Positions 52,094 through 60,463 of a stretch of DNA of 64,000 nt are shown one piece after another (the stretch's first letter is position 1; every line of letters begins with the position of its first letter). The DNA comes from Williamsia phyllosphaerae (GTDB taxonomy: Bacteria > Actinomycetota > Actinomycetes > Mycobacteriales > Mycobacteriaceae): assembly GCF_014635305.1 (NCBI RefSeq), contig NZ_BMCS01000003.1, positions 62,001 through 126,000 on the forward strand. Reading direction: 5' to 3'. The notes below the pieces were generated by a model. It worked only from the letters and a program-made list of their open reading frames with translations, had not been told where the DNA came from and did no database searches. The position numbers and the translations under genes were made by a program.

Positions 52094-52434
52094 GTGACTT
52101 CCCCCTCCTGTTCACGGTTGAGCATCTGAGTTATTCGGATGGTGTGGATAACGGTTGGGGTGATCCGACTGAGGGTTGGTCTGATCCGATTGTGAAGCCG
52201 GTGTATGGCTGGGGCGCTCCTGGTGGCAATGAGCCGAAGCTTGCTGGTGATGACCGGGTGTTGGTTGATACGGAGTTGTTGGTGCCGCCGGGTTTCGAGT
52301 GTTCGCCGCGTGATCGCATGGTTTTGGATGGCGACGAGTTCGAGGTTGTGGGGCCGGTTCAACGGTATGACCACAATCCGTTCGGTTGGAATCCTGGTGG
52401 TGTCGTCAGTCTGCGGCGCGTGACTGTCCGGTGA
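52090..52434 (+). CDS. Head-to-tail stopper
   Basis: 114 residues, beta-rich: LLVPPGFECSPRDRMVLDGD, EFEVVGPVQRYDHNPFGWNP, GGVVSLRRV. This is the SPP1 gp16-like stopper signature (VPP..F..SPRDR...G). It plugs the DNA channel. ATGA/GTGA overlaps at both ends. Confidence 0.85.
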   Translation: MSDFPLLFTVEHLSYSDGVDNGWGDPTEGWSDPIVKPVYGWGAPGGNEPKLAGDDRVLVDTELLVPPGFECSPRDRMVLDGDEFEVVGPVQRYDHNPFGWNPGGVVSLRRVTVR

Positions 52435-52622
52435 GGACTTTGCATGTTGTCGTCGGCGTGATCGCCGGCGATGAGCAGTGGCACGAGTTCAAGTCGGAAC
52501 ATGCGACGTGGATGACTGAGCCGTCTGGGGTACTCAACATTTTCCGTAAGCCGAACGACCAGTGGGCGTCGTATGCGCCGGGGGAGTGGAAGGCGGTGCG
52601 TGATGCCAGCGGTCAGGATTGA
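52431..52622 (+). CDS. Small connector-region protein
   Basis: 63 residues from GTG 52431: TLHVVVGVIAGDEQWHEFKS, then EPSGVLNIFRKPNDQWASYA. Start overlaps the stopper stop. Unknown, positionally a connector accessory. Confidence 0.6.
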   Translation: MRTLHVVVGVIAGDEQWHEFKSEHATWMTEPSGVLNIFRKPNDQWASYAPGEWKAVRDASGQD

Positions 52623-52863
52623 TTTTGATCGGCAGGAGTTCTACAATATTCGCCGCGATCCGGCGGTTGTGGCGCTCGAGGAACAGGTCGCTCAGGGGAT
52701 CGCTGATCGTGCGAACGATTGGGGCAAGGGCACGTTCGTCGTTGGGTCTCAGCAGGGCCGCCGTAACCCCCAAGGTCGGTGGCGCACCAGTGTGGTGACG
52801 GCCGACGCGAAGGCTATGGCGTCGAATGCGAAACACAACATCCTGATCCGGTCGATGCCCTGA
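52603..52863 (+). CDS. Tail-completion protein (gp10-like)
   Basis: 86 residues from ATG 52603: IDFDRQEFYNIRRDPAVVAL, QGIADRANDWGKGTFVVGSQ, GRWRTSVVTADAKAM. Such short basic proteins before the tail terminator are tail-completion or connector factors. It overlaps the previous gene by 20 bases. Confidence 0.68.
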   Translation: MPAVRIDFDRQEFYNIRRDPAVVALEEQVAQGIADRANDWGKGTFVVGSQQGRRNPQGRWRTSVVTADAKAMASNAKHNILIRSMP

Positions 52864-53249
52864 TGGCTGTCTCTGTCATCGCCGCCGCCCGTGCTGTCCT
52901 CGTGGCTGCATTGCCCGGTGTGAACGTGTCCTACAAGATCCCGGAGCCGTTGACGCAACGGTTCATTCGGATCTCGCGGGCTGGTGGTCCTCGTGGCCGC
53001 GACATCGACTCACCCCGGATCATCGTCGAGTGTTACGCCTCCACCGCCGCGAAAGCTGCGGACGGTCCCCGGGCTGAACTCGACGCATACGCCGCGGCCG
53101 ACGCGCTACGTGTCGCCGCTTCTGGTGGTCCGTGGGCTGGCGGATGGATCACGGGCTGGGAACAGAACAACATCCTCGACTTCCCTGACCCCTCACAAAC
53201 CCAACACGCCCGGTGGCAGTTCACCGGAACGCTGTACCTCCTCACCTGA
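52863..53249 (+). CDS. Tail terminator protein
   Basis: 128 residues: VIAAARAVLVAALPGVNVSY, RFIRISRAGGPRGRDIDSPR, IIVECYASTAAKAADGPRAE, then PDPSQTQHARWQFTGTLYL. The alpha/beta fold and C-terminal RWQFT match lambda gpU-like terminators that end the tail tube. Confidence 0.85.
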   Translation: MAVSVIAAARAVLVAALPGVNVSYKIPEPLTQRFIRISRAGGPRGRDIDSPRIIVECYASTAAKAADGPRAELDAYAAADALRVAASGGPWAGGWITGWEQNNILDFPDPSQTQHARWQFTGTLYLLT

Positions 53250-53274
53250 TCTGTAACTGCACAACCCTTTCTGC

Positions 53275-53286
53275 GGCTCCTGGTCA
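53275..53286 (+). repeat. 12-base motif before the tail tube gene (copy 1)
   Basis: GGCTCCTGGTCA occurs here, 25 bases before the major tail protein start, and again at 54064-54075, ending at the chaperone start. An inverted copy GACCAGGAGCC is at 53997-54007. It could be a shared regulatory or recombination site. Confidence 0.5.
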
Positions 53287-53310
53287 CAATGCCTGAAAGG
53301 GGCACCCATC

Positions 53311-53916
53311 ATGGGAAACGTCAATCATTCGTTCGTTGCGCAGTCCATTCAGGGCGGCGTTGTTTTCGCCGGCCCGTCCGGAGTCCTCACGCTCCCCACC
53401 ACCGCATCTGATGCGGCGCTGACCACCCAGTGGAAGGCGCTCGACCTCGGCACTCTCGCTGAGGATGGTCTGTCGATCTCGTACCAGCGGTCGTCGACCA
53501 AGGTGAAGGACTTCGACGGCACCACCTACCGGAGCCTGCAGGACGACTTCATGGACGGGTTCAAGGCGACGTTCCTCGACGCCGACAACCTGAACCTCGT
53601 GAAGTCGGTGTTCGGTTCGGCGAACGTCTCCACCTCGGCTGCGACCTCCACGCATGGCGAGCAGATGACGATCTTCCACGCGCCGGAGCAGCTTCCGTTC
53701 CAGCAGGCTGTCGTGGCGGTGAAGTCGGGCACGAAGCGCAAGGTGTACGTCGCCGAGATTTGCCAGGTGTCGGAGATCGCGGAGATCAAGGACGTGTACA
53801 ACGACGTCACCAAGTACGAGGTGACGTGGGATGTGTACCGCGGCAGCGACGGCTACTTCCTCAAGGAGTACCGCGACAACGGTGTTCTCGTCACTTCCGG
53901 CGGCGGCGGCTCGTAA
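53311..53916 (+). CDS. Major tail tube protein
   Basis: 201 residues: FVAQSIQGGVVFAGPSGVLT, AEDGLSISYQRSSTKVKDFD, DFMDGFKATFLDADNLNLVK and a beta-rich C-terminal half with YEVTWDVYRGSDGYFLKEYR. Typical of lambda gpV-like tube subunits. Ends in a Gly-rich tail and is followed by a strong terminator. Confidence 0.92.
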   Translation: MGNVNHSFVAQSIQGGVVFAGPSGVLTLPTTASDAALTTQWKALDLGTLAEDGLSISYQRSSTKVKDFDGTTYRSLQDDFMDGFKATFLDADNLNLVKSVFGSANVSTSAATSTHGEQMTIFHAPEQLPFQQAVVAVKSGTKRKVYVAEICQVSEIAEIKDVYNDVTKYEVTWDVYRGSDGYFLKEYRDNGVLVTSGGGGS

Positions 53917-53922
53917 CTAGCT

Positions 53923-53959
53923 CACCCGGGCGGGGTGCCCTCTCACCCCCGCCCGGGTG
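53923..53959 (+). terminator. Strong hairpin after the tail tube gene
   Basis: CACCCGGGCGGGGTG (53923-53937) pairs with CACCCCCGCCCGGGTG (53944-53959), one bulge, six-base loop. It probably lowers transcription of the tail genes relative to capsid and tube genes. Confidence 0.75.
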
Positions 53960-53966
53960 CTCGACT

Positions 53967-54027
53967 CGGCCTGGCGATTGGGTGTCCCAATTCCCTGACC
54001 AGGAGCCGCGCCTTGATCGCCAGGCCG
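53967..54027 (+). other. Second long hairpin in the tube-chaperone gap
   Basis: CGGCCTGGCGAT (53967-53978) and ATCGCCAGGCCG (54016-54027) form a perfect 12-bp stem with a 37-base loop holding a smaller TTGGG/CCCAA hairpin and GACCAGGAGCC. The latter can also pair with GGCTCCTGGTC at 54064-54074 that covers the next start, so alternative structures are possible. Confidence 0.6.
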
Positions 54028-54063
54028 GGGCTTGCTCCTGATCAAATCAACACAATGAAAGAA

Positions 54064-54075
54064 GGCTCCTGGTCA
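54064..54075 (+). repeat. 12-base motif at the chaperone start (copy 2)
   Basis: Exact copy of GGCTCCTGGTCA seen at 53275-53286. Its last base is the A of the chaperone ATG, and it can pair with 53997-54007, which would hide the start codon. Confidence 0.5.
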
Positions 54076-54542
54076 TGTCTGTTCCCGAGGGTTACGCCCT
54101 CGCTCCCACGTCGTCTGATCACCTCGTCAAGATCGCAGTTCCCATTCCGGGGCGTGATCCGATCCTGATCGAGGCGCCGAAGCTGGCGTGGATGCTGCCG
54201 TCTGATGTTGAGCAGTACGAGAAGTTCGCGCAAGAGCATGTCGAGGCCGCGAATAAGATCGACGCATGGCACCGCGACAACGATGACCTGCCCGAAGCGG
54301 ATCGTTCGCCGTACCCGCAGGAGGCAGACGACCTGACGGGCGCGAGCGATTCGGAGCGCAGCCATCAGGTGATGCGGGAACTTCGGTTGCGGTGGATCAA
54401 GCCGCACGTGAAGCCGGCGGACTACAAGATCCTGCTGACTTCGAAGAAGGTTCCTGAACGCACCTTGCAGTGGATCATCGACGAGCTGTCGAAGCCTGAC
54501 ACCATCACGGCGGGGGAATCCGTGGCCTCCACCGACTCCTAA
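54075..54542 (+). CDS. Tail assembly chaperone, upstream (G) frame
   Basis: 155 residues: LVKIAVPIPGRDPILIEAPK, LAWMLPSDVEQYEKFAQEHV, VMRELRLRWIKPHVKPADYK, ILLTSKKVPERTLQWIIDEL. It precedes the tape measure gene and ends in ITAGESVASTDS. A GGGGGAA run at 54512-54518 lies in the right frame for a -1 shift into the T extension. The chaperone wraps the tape measure during tail assembly. Confidence 0.88.
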   Translation: MSVPEGYALAPTSSDHLVKIAVPIPGRDPILIEAPKLAWMLPSDVEQYEKFAQEHVEAANKIDAWHRDNDDLPEADRSPYPQEADDLTGASDSERSHQVMRELRLRWIKPHVKPADYKILLTSKKVPERTLQWIIDELSKPDTITAGESVASTDS

Positions 54543-54949
54543 CCGAGCACGGGGAGGCCGTCGAATACGACCTCATTGAGCGTGGGCTGCGGCTCCGCGA
54601 TCTCGGTAACCCACGGGCGAATTTCAACTGGACTGATCTGCGGGCGATCGTAAACCGCGCCGAGACGGATCCTTCTATGGAACTGCACCGGCGGATGAAT
54701 CCTGAGTGGCGGTTCGCGGAACCGAACACTTTCCTTTTGGCCGAGATCGCAAACATTCAGTCGTGGATGCGGTACTTCGAATTGTCGTCGCGCGTGGAGC
54801 GTGCCGACGACGTGCCGGTCATGTTTCGGCCCGCCCAGTACGGTCCTGTACGCGAAGATCCAGCACCATCGAAGCCTGCTGACGATCCGGCGGCTGCAGA
54901 TGCTGCGCGGTCTGTTGCCGCCGATCTCAGAGCTGAACTTGTCGCCTAG
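54512..54949 (+). CDS. Tail assembly chaperone, T extension made by -1 frameshift
   Basis: This frame has no plausible own start before it becomes conserved: after GGGGGAA it reads GIRGLHRLLTEHGEAVEYDL, IERGLRLRDLGNPRANFNWT, DLRAIV and on to MNPEWRFAEPNTFLLAEIAN. It continues to the stop at 54947-54949. The join by -1 slippage at 54512-54518 is the usual G-GT arrangement of siphovirus tails. The TAG stop shares bases with the stop of the opposite lipoprotein gene (CTAG). Confidence 0.85.
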   Translation, partial: GGIRGLHRLLTEHGEAVEYDLIERGLRLRDLGNPRANFNWTDLRAIVNRAETDPSMELHRRMNPEWRFAEPNTFLLAEIANIQSWMRYFELSSRVERADDVPVMFRPAQYGPVREDPAPSKPADDPAAADAARSVAADLRAELVA

Positions 54950-55377
54950 GGCTGCAGCGTCCAGTTGCAATTGATGGTCTGTACGACCTGACCATCTGCG
55001 ACTTCCATGTACCCGGGTCCGAAGAATGTGTTGCCGCCCGTCGCCTCAGTCAACGAGGCGCCGCGACGGGGCAGAAACGTGTAGGCACATCCGGCTGAGG
55101 AGTCGGACGGCCCGGTCGTTTGGTACGTGCCAGCCGCCACATCTGTCCCCACCACGAACGTCCCGCTACCCATTGAGGTGGCGATTGCGGGCGTCGAAGA
55201 CGTCTCCGGTGCAGGTATCGGCTCCGGTGTAGTCGCCACCTGAGTTTCGGTCTCCGTCGAGATGACGGTGACGGTCGAGGGCTCAGCCTTTTCCGTGTCG
55301 TTCGATGAGCATCCGGTCGCGACGAAAAGCGCCAGCAATCCGGCGCCAACCATTCCAGCGAGTTTCAACTTTTCCAT
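54946..55377 (-). CDS. Lipoprotein moron (reverse strand in the tail operon)
   Basis: 143 residues. Lipoprotein signal: MEKLKLAGMVGAGLLALFVA then TGCSS, lipobox Cys near residue 23. A Thr/Glu/Pro-rich linker follows, then GSGTFVVGTDVAAGTYQTTG and CAYTFLPRRGASL, ending INCNWTLQP; this matches small exported domains of actinobacterial lipoproteins. Alone on the minus strand between chaperone and tape measure, with its own promoter (TACGAT at 55384-55389, leaderless), it should be expressed from the prophage. Superinfection exclusion or a change in host surface is likely but not shown. Confidence 0.82.
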   Translation of the reverse strand: MEKLKLAGMVGAGLLALFVATGCSSNDTEKAEPSTVTVISTETETQVATTPEPIPAPETSSTPAIATSMGSGTFVVGTDVAAGTYQTTGPSDSSAGCAYTFLPRRGASLTEATGGNTFFGPGYMEVADGQVVQTINCNWTLQP

Positions 55378-55383
55378 TGCTTA

Positions 55384-55389
55384 ATCGTA
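55384..55389 (-). promoter_or_regulatory. -10 element of the lipoprotein gene
   Basis: On the minus strand TACGAT stands seven bases before ATG 55377, giving a leaderless mRNA. A weak -35 (GATGAC) is 16 bases upstream. The site overlaps the region just before the tape measure ribosome site on the other strand. Confidence 0.4.
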
Positions 55390-55408
55390 ATGCGCCAGGA
55401 GGTGTGTC

Positions 55409-58400
55409 ATCGCGGAGTTAGCAACTGCATACATCAGTGTGGTCGCCGAGACGTCGGGCATTCCTCGTCAGATCCGTAGTGCTTTCGGTTCGGCTCAGCG
55501 GGACGCCGATAGCGCGGGCCGTAACAGCGGTCGGTCGTTCGCGTCGTCGTTTGGCTCGTCTCTGAAAGGGCTCGGTGCTGCCGCTGGCGTGACCGGCGGA
55601 ATCGCGGCGGTCGCGGGTGCCATGAAGTCGGCGATCTCGTCGGGCATGGATTTCACGACCAGCTTGAACACGATGCAGGCGGTGGCTGGTGCGTCGGCGG
55701 ATCAGGTGGCGCGCGTGGGTCAGATGGCCCGCCAGCTCGGTACTGACAACTCCCTCGCTGCGACGTCGAGTGTCGATGCGGCGCAGGCGATGCTTGAACT
55801 CGCTAAGGGCGGGTTCACGGTCGATCAGTCGATGCAGGCCGCTCGGGGAACCCTGCAGTTGGCGGCTGCCGCTCAGATCAGTGCCGGTGAGGCGGCGACG
55901 ATTCAGTCGCAGGCGCTGCAGGCATTCGGGCAGAACGCTTCCTTCGCTGGCACGGCCTCGGACATTTTGGCGAACTCGGCGAACGCTTCGTCGGCTGAGA
56001 TCACCGACGTTGCGCAGGCGTTGCAGCAGTCGGGCACGGTCGCGAACCAGTTCGGTATTTCGATGAACGATACGGCCGCGGCGATCTCGTTGATGGCGAA
56101 CTCGGGCATCAAGGGTTCTGACGCCGGCACCCTACTCAAGTCGGCGCTGTTGGCGTTGACCGATCAGGGCAAGCCCGCGCAGTCCGCGATGGAAGAACTT
56201 GGGATCACTGCGTATGACGCGCAGGGCAAGTTCGTTGGGTTGTCGTCGCTGTTTGGTCAGTTGCAGACGGCGTCGAAGGGCATGTCGGCTGAGCAGTATC
56301 AGGCGGCGACTTCGGTGCTGTTCGGTTCGGACGCTATGCGTATCGCTGGTATCGCGGCGCAGCAGGGTAAGACCGGCTTCGATCAGATGTCGGCGGCTAT
56401 GGGTCGGCAGGGTGCTGCCGCCGATGTTGCTGCGGCGAAGATGCAGGGTTTGCCGGGTGCGTGGGAGAAGTTGAAGAACGAGGCGCAGGACGCGGGCCTG
56501 GCGTTCTACGACTTGGTGAAGGGGCCGTTGACGGCGGCTGCAAACAGTGTGTCGTCGGGTATCGGTGGCGCAGTTGACGCTATCGGGCGTCTTGGTGGCG
56601 AGGGGCTGGACAAGCTTCGCGATCTGGGGTTCTTGTCGCAGGCTGGCACAACGTTCGAGAAGTTGCGGGATGCGGTGGTGGCTGCGGCTCCGGGGCTAGG
56701 GCAGATCGCGAAGTCGTTGGCGGAGGCTGCTGCAGTTATTGGCGGTGCGACGTGGCTTGCGTTCTCGGGTGCTCTGCAGGTAGCGGCGGGTGCGCTACAG
56801 GTGATCGCCCCGCTCCTTGAGTCGGTTGGCGACTTGATGCAGGGCAACCAAACTCTCGTCACCGCACTGCTGGGGGCTTACCTCGCTTTTAAAATCATCC
56901 CAGGCATCGTAGGCCGTATCGGGTCTGCGTTCTCGCCGATCACTAGCCGTATATCGGCCACGACCTCATCGGTCGGAAGTTTTAACGACCAAGTTCGTCG
57001 ACTGCAAACCGTGTCGGCGACCACTGGAACTTCGGTTGGTCGGCTCGGTGCTCAGATGGCAATCCTGGGCAGTAATTCGCCTGCGATCGGTCGTATGCGG
57101 CAGGCGTTTGTTGACGCTTCCTCGGCGGCGTCACGTATGCCGCGCACGGTGGGCACAGCGGCTGGTGCACTGTCGGGGCTGCGCACGGGTATCGGCGCGG
57201 TGTCGGGTGCTATGGGTGGCCCTTTGGGTATCGCCCTCGCTGCGGGAACTATAGCGATGGGTGTATGGGGCAAGAGCCAGGCAGACGCTGCCAGGGACGC
57301 CGCAGAGAATAAGCGGCAGATTGATGAACTGTCGCAAGCGATCAACTTTCAGACAGGTGCGCTTGACGCTCAAGGCAAGAAGAAGGTGTTCGATAAACTC
57401 TCGGGCGAGGGCGTATTTGACACCGTTGATAAGAACCCGCAACTCGGGGTATCGGCGGCACAGGTTCAGTCTGCCGCCGAGGGGCAGAAGTCGGCCATAG
57501 ATACGGTCAACGCGGCTCTTGATCGCCAGGCCGCCAAGTCAATTGAGAACTCGAAGTACTGGCAGACCAACGGCAAGGACTATGCCAAGGCCGGCGTGTC
57601 CATGCAAGAACTGACCGCTGCTGTTCGTGGGAACGGTGACGCGCAGGAGGCGGTCAAGAGCAAGCTGCAGGCTGCTGGTTGGGAGAACTACGACTCGGCG
57701 GTCGGTCGTGCCCGGAACGGCCTGGATAGTGCCGGTCAGTCTGCCGTCGCCTTGGGCGAGAAGATTGGGTCGACTAACGAGACCCTTGGCAAGTCGCAGG
57801 AACGCGCCCGGCAAGAGGCCGAGGCGTTGGGGTTGGTGTCGCAGCGGTTCGAGGAGATTGCGAAGCAGTTCGCGACCCCGGGAACGACGTCGATCCAGGT
57901 TGATACCAGCCAGATCGCCGGCGCTGAGGACCGACTGAAGTCTCTCGGGTTCACGACGCGGTCGCTGCCGAACGGCAAGGTTGAGATCACCGCGAACGAT
58001 GAGGCTGCGCGTGCTCGGCTGCAGTTCGTGTCGACCAACGTCAACCTGTTGAACGCGTTGACGGCGAACCCGAAGATCGGGCTGAACGACGATGCGTTCT
58101 CGCTGGGCGATCAGAAGGCGCGCAACACGTTGCGTGATCTGTCGGGTCAGATTGCGGACCCGAAGGCGAAGCTGACGATCACCGATCTAATCAACGGTAA
58201 AGCCGTTTCGCTGGCTGAGTTGCAGCAGCTGGATCAGACGATCAGTAACCCGCAGGTGCGTGCGGATGTCACTAAGGCGCTGCAGAACATCGACGCGGTG
58301 AACAAGGCGTTGGATCAGGCTGCCCGCACCCGTATAGCGAACATCACTGCCCAGGTGCAGGGTCTCGACTTTGGTGAGCGCACTCAGAGTGGGCGTGTGT

Positions 58401-60463
58401 TCCGTGGTCCGGGGTTGGCGCAGAACGCTGATGGTTCGATCCGTCAGTATGCGAATGGCGGCATCAACGCGCTCGAGTCGTATGCGAACGGAAAACTCCC
58501 TACGCAGGCGGTGATTCAGAAGGCGCAACCGAATTCGTTGGTGCAGTGGGCTGAGCCTGAGACGGGTGGCGAGGCGTTTATCCCGTTGGCGCAGGGTAAG
58601 CGTGGCCGGTCTACGAGCATCTTGACGGCGGTTGCTCAGATGTTTGGCTTCGATCTGGTGCCGCAGGGCAATCTTTCGGGGACTGTGTCGGGGATGGCTG
58701 GTGCGTTGTCGGGTGGCGCTGTGTCGGGTCTGTTGGCTCGCACTGGTTTGGATCGGATGTACAAGTTCGCGGCTGGTGGTGTGACGGCTGAGGGTTTGAA
58801 GGCGTTGGCGCAGGGGACTGGTGCGTCTCGTCCGTTGACTGGTGCCCCGTATGTGTGGGGTGGCACGAACTGGGGTGATTGCTCGGGTGCGATGAGCGCG
58901 TTTGCTCGGTTCGCTGCAGGTTTGGATCCGTTCGGTGGCCGGTTCTCGACGGCGACGATGGGCGCCCAGTTGCAGCAGATGGGTTTCTCAATGGGCCGCG
59001 GCACGTCGGGTGATCTGCGGTTCGGGTGGCACAACGGTGGTCCGGGTGGCGGTCATACGTCGGGCACATTGCCTGACGGGACTGCTATCGAGATGGGTGG
59101 CGGTAACGGCGGCGGCATGTTGGGTGGTGGTGCTGCGAACGCTGATGATCCGCAGCACAACGAGCACGCCTACATGACGATCGGCCCGGCGTACACGGAT
59201 GCGGGTGCGGATCCTGGCGGGTTTGTGGTGCGTCCTGATGGGACGATCGCGTTCAATCCGGGTAACGGAAACTTTTCGGCCGGCGGTTCGTCGGCGGGCT
59301 CGAGTGCGGGTAGCGCTGAGTCGGGTGGCACGTCGTTGTCGACGCGGCTGGGTTCGGCGGCTGGGTCGTTCATTGAGGGCCAGATTGCGTCGATGTTGTC
59401 GGTGTTGTCGGTGAATGATTCGCCGGGTGCGTTGGCTGCGATCGCCGAGTATGAGAACCAGGTGAAGTCGTCTAAGAGTGGTTCGGGTTCGGGTTCTGCG
59501 GTTGATCCTGCTGCGTTGAAGACTTCGTATGAGACGGCTAAGGCTGAGGCGGACAAGCGGTATGAGGCCGAGGTGTTGCGCCGTAAGCAGGAGTATGAGG
59601 CTGAGCGGAAGAAGCTGCAGGATCAGCAGAAGGCGACGAAGGATGTCGCGAAGAAGGCTGAGCTGGATCGTAAGCTCGCTGATCTGAAAACCAAGTATGA
59701 GAACGATTCGTTGGCGGCGAAGCAGAAGCATGATGATGCGGCGTTGCAGGCGAAGCAGAAGTTCGATGAGGTCAAGAAGACTGGCGCGTCTGCTAATTCG
59801 GCTGCGTCGGCTCAGCAGTCTGCGGTCACTGATCCGGGTTCGACGGTCCCGAAGAAGGGTGAGGATCTGGGTGTCCGGGCTGGTGTGTCCGGTGGCGGGA
59901 TCAAGGAGGCGTTCAAGTCGGGTCTGCGGGATGCGTGGCGTGTTGGTCAGCCGTGGACCGACTCCGAGTGGATCGTCAACAAGGAGTCGTCGTGGAACCC
60001 GGCGGCGAAGAACGGCAAATACTTTGGGCTGATTCAGGCTGGCCCCGAGGTGTATCAGGCGGCGGGTAAGTCGCCGACGACGACGGATCCGCGTGAGCAG
60101 GGGCAGGTGTTCGACAAGTATGTCGGGGACCGTTACCAGGATCCGATGCGTGCGCGTGCTCATCATCAGGCGAACAACTGGTACGACCAGGGTGGTGCCG
60201 CGATTGGTACGGGGTTGATGGCGAAGAACGTGATCGCCCCCGAGCGCGTCCTGTCGCCACGTCAGACTGCGGCTTTCGAAAGCATGGTGCAGCGCGATTT
60301 CCAGGCGGGCGGCGGTACGGGTGCGCTCGAGGAGAAGTTCGACCGCCTCATCGATCTGATGTCGAAGCGTCCACCTTTGATGCCTGTGGTTGTTCCTGAC
60401 GAGGCTGGTCGTCGTCGTGTCGAGCGGGATAGGACGGTGCAGCGTCACTTGGTGAGCAAATGA
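55409..60463 (+). CDS. Tape measure protein with peptidase and transglycosylase-like domains
   Basis: About 1684 residues. The N-terminus (ELATAYISVVAETSGIPRQI) leads into the TP901/PhageMin tail domain (about 60-360), then hydrophobic helices (IGGATWLAFSGALQVAAGAL, GGPLGIALAAGTIAMGVW). Near 1140 an NlpC/P60-type domain begins (GAPYVWGGTNWGDCSGAMSA, later GPGGGHTSGTLPDG), then a coiled coil (about 1350-1440), and near 1500 a lysozyme-like domain (SEWIVNKESSWNPAAKNGKY, FGLIQAGPEVYQ). It sets tail length and opens the cell wall. AGGAGG at 55397-55402 points to an unusual ATC start at 55409; the first ordinary start is GTG 55439. Confidence 0.9.
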   Translation: MAELATAYISVVAETSGIPRQIRSAFGSAQRDADSAGRNSGRSFASSFGSSLKGLGAAAGVTGGIAAVAGAMKSAISSGMDFTTSLNTMQAVAGASADQVARVGQMARQLGTDNSLAATSSVDAAQAMLELAKGGFTVDQSMQAARGTLQLAAAAQISAGEAATIQSQALQAFGQNASFAGTASDILANSANASSAEITDVAQALQQSGTVANQFGISMNDTAAAISLMANSGIKGSDAGTLLKSALLALTDQGKPAQSAMEELGITAYDAQGKFVGLSSLFGQLQTASKGMSAEQYQAATSVLFGSDAMRIAGIAAQQGKTGFDQMSAAMGRQGAAADVAAAKMQGLPGAWEKLKNEAQDAGLAFYDLVKGPLTAAANSVSSGIGGAVDAIGRLGGEGLDKLRDLGFLSQAGTTFEKLRDAVVAAAPGLGQIAKSLAEAAAVIGGATWLAFSGALQVAAGALQVIAPLLESVGDLMQGNQTLVTALLGAYLAFKIIPGIVGRIGSAFSPITSRISATTSSVGSFNDQVRRLQTVSATTGTSVGRLGAQMAILGSNSPAIGRMRQAFVDASSAASRMPRTVGTAAGALSGLRTGIGAVSGAMGGPLGIALAAGTIAMGVWGKSQADAARDAAENKRQIDELSQAINFQTGALDAQGKKKVFDKLSGEGVFDTVDKNPQLGVSAAQVQSAAEGQKSAIDTVNAALDRQAAKSIENSKYWQTNGKDYAKAGVSMQELTAAVRGNGDAQEAVKSKLQAAGWENYDSAVGRARNGLDSAGQSAVALGEKIGSTNETLGKSQERARQEAEALGLVSQRFEEIAKQFATPGTTSIQVDTSQIAGAEDRLKSLGFTTRSLPNGKVEITANDEAARARLQFVSTNVNLLNALTANPKIGLNDDAFSLGDQKARNTLRDLSGQIADPKAKLTITDLINGKAVSLAELQQLDQTISNPQVRADVTKALQNIDAVNKALDQAARTRIANITAQVQGLDFGERTQSGRVFRGPGLAQNADGSIRQYANGGINALESYANGKLPTQAVIQKAQPNSLVQWAEPETGGEAFIPLAQGKRGRSTSILTAVAQMFGFDLVPQGNLSGTVSGMAGALSGGAVSGLLARTGLDRMYKFAAGGVTAEGLKALAQGTGASRPLTGAPYVWGGTNWGDCSGAMSAFARFAAGLDPFGGRFSTATMGAQLQQMGFSMGRGTSGDLRFGWHNGGPGGGHTSGTLPDGTAIEMGGGNGGGMLGGGAANADDPQHNEHAYMTIGPAYTDAGADPGGFVVRPDGTIAFNPGNGNFSAGGSSAGSSAGSAESGGTSLSTRLGSAAGSFIEGQIASMLSVLSVNDSPGALAAIAEYENQVKSSKSGSGSGSAVDPAALKTSYETAKAEADKRYEAEVLRRKQEYEAERKKLQDQQKATKDVAKKAELDRKLADLKTKYENDSLAAKQKHDDAALQAKQKFDEVKKTGASANSAASAQQSAVTDPGSTVPKKGEDLGVRAGVSGGGIKEAFKSGLRDAWRVGQPWTDSEWIVNKESSWNPAAKNGKYFGLIQAGPEVYQAAGKSPTTTDPREQGQVFDKYVGDRYQDPMRARAHHQANNWYDQGGAAIGTGLMAKNVIAPERVLSPRQTAAFESMVQRDFQAGGGTGALEEKFDRLIDLMSKRPPLMPVVVPDEAGRRRVERDRTVQRHLVSK

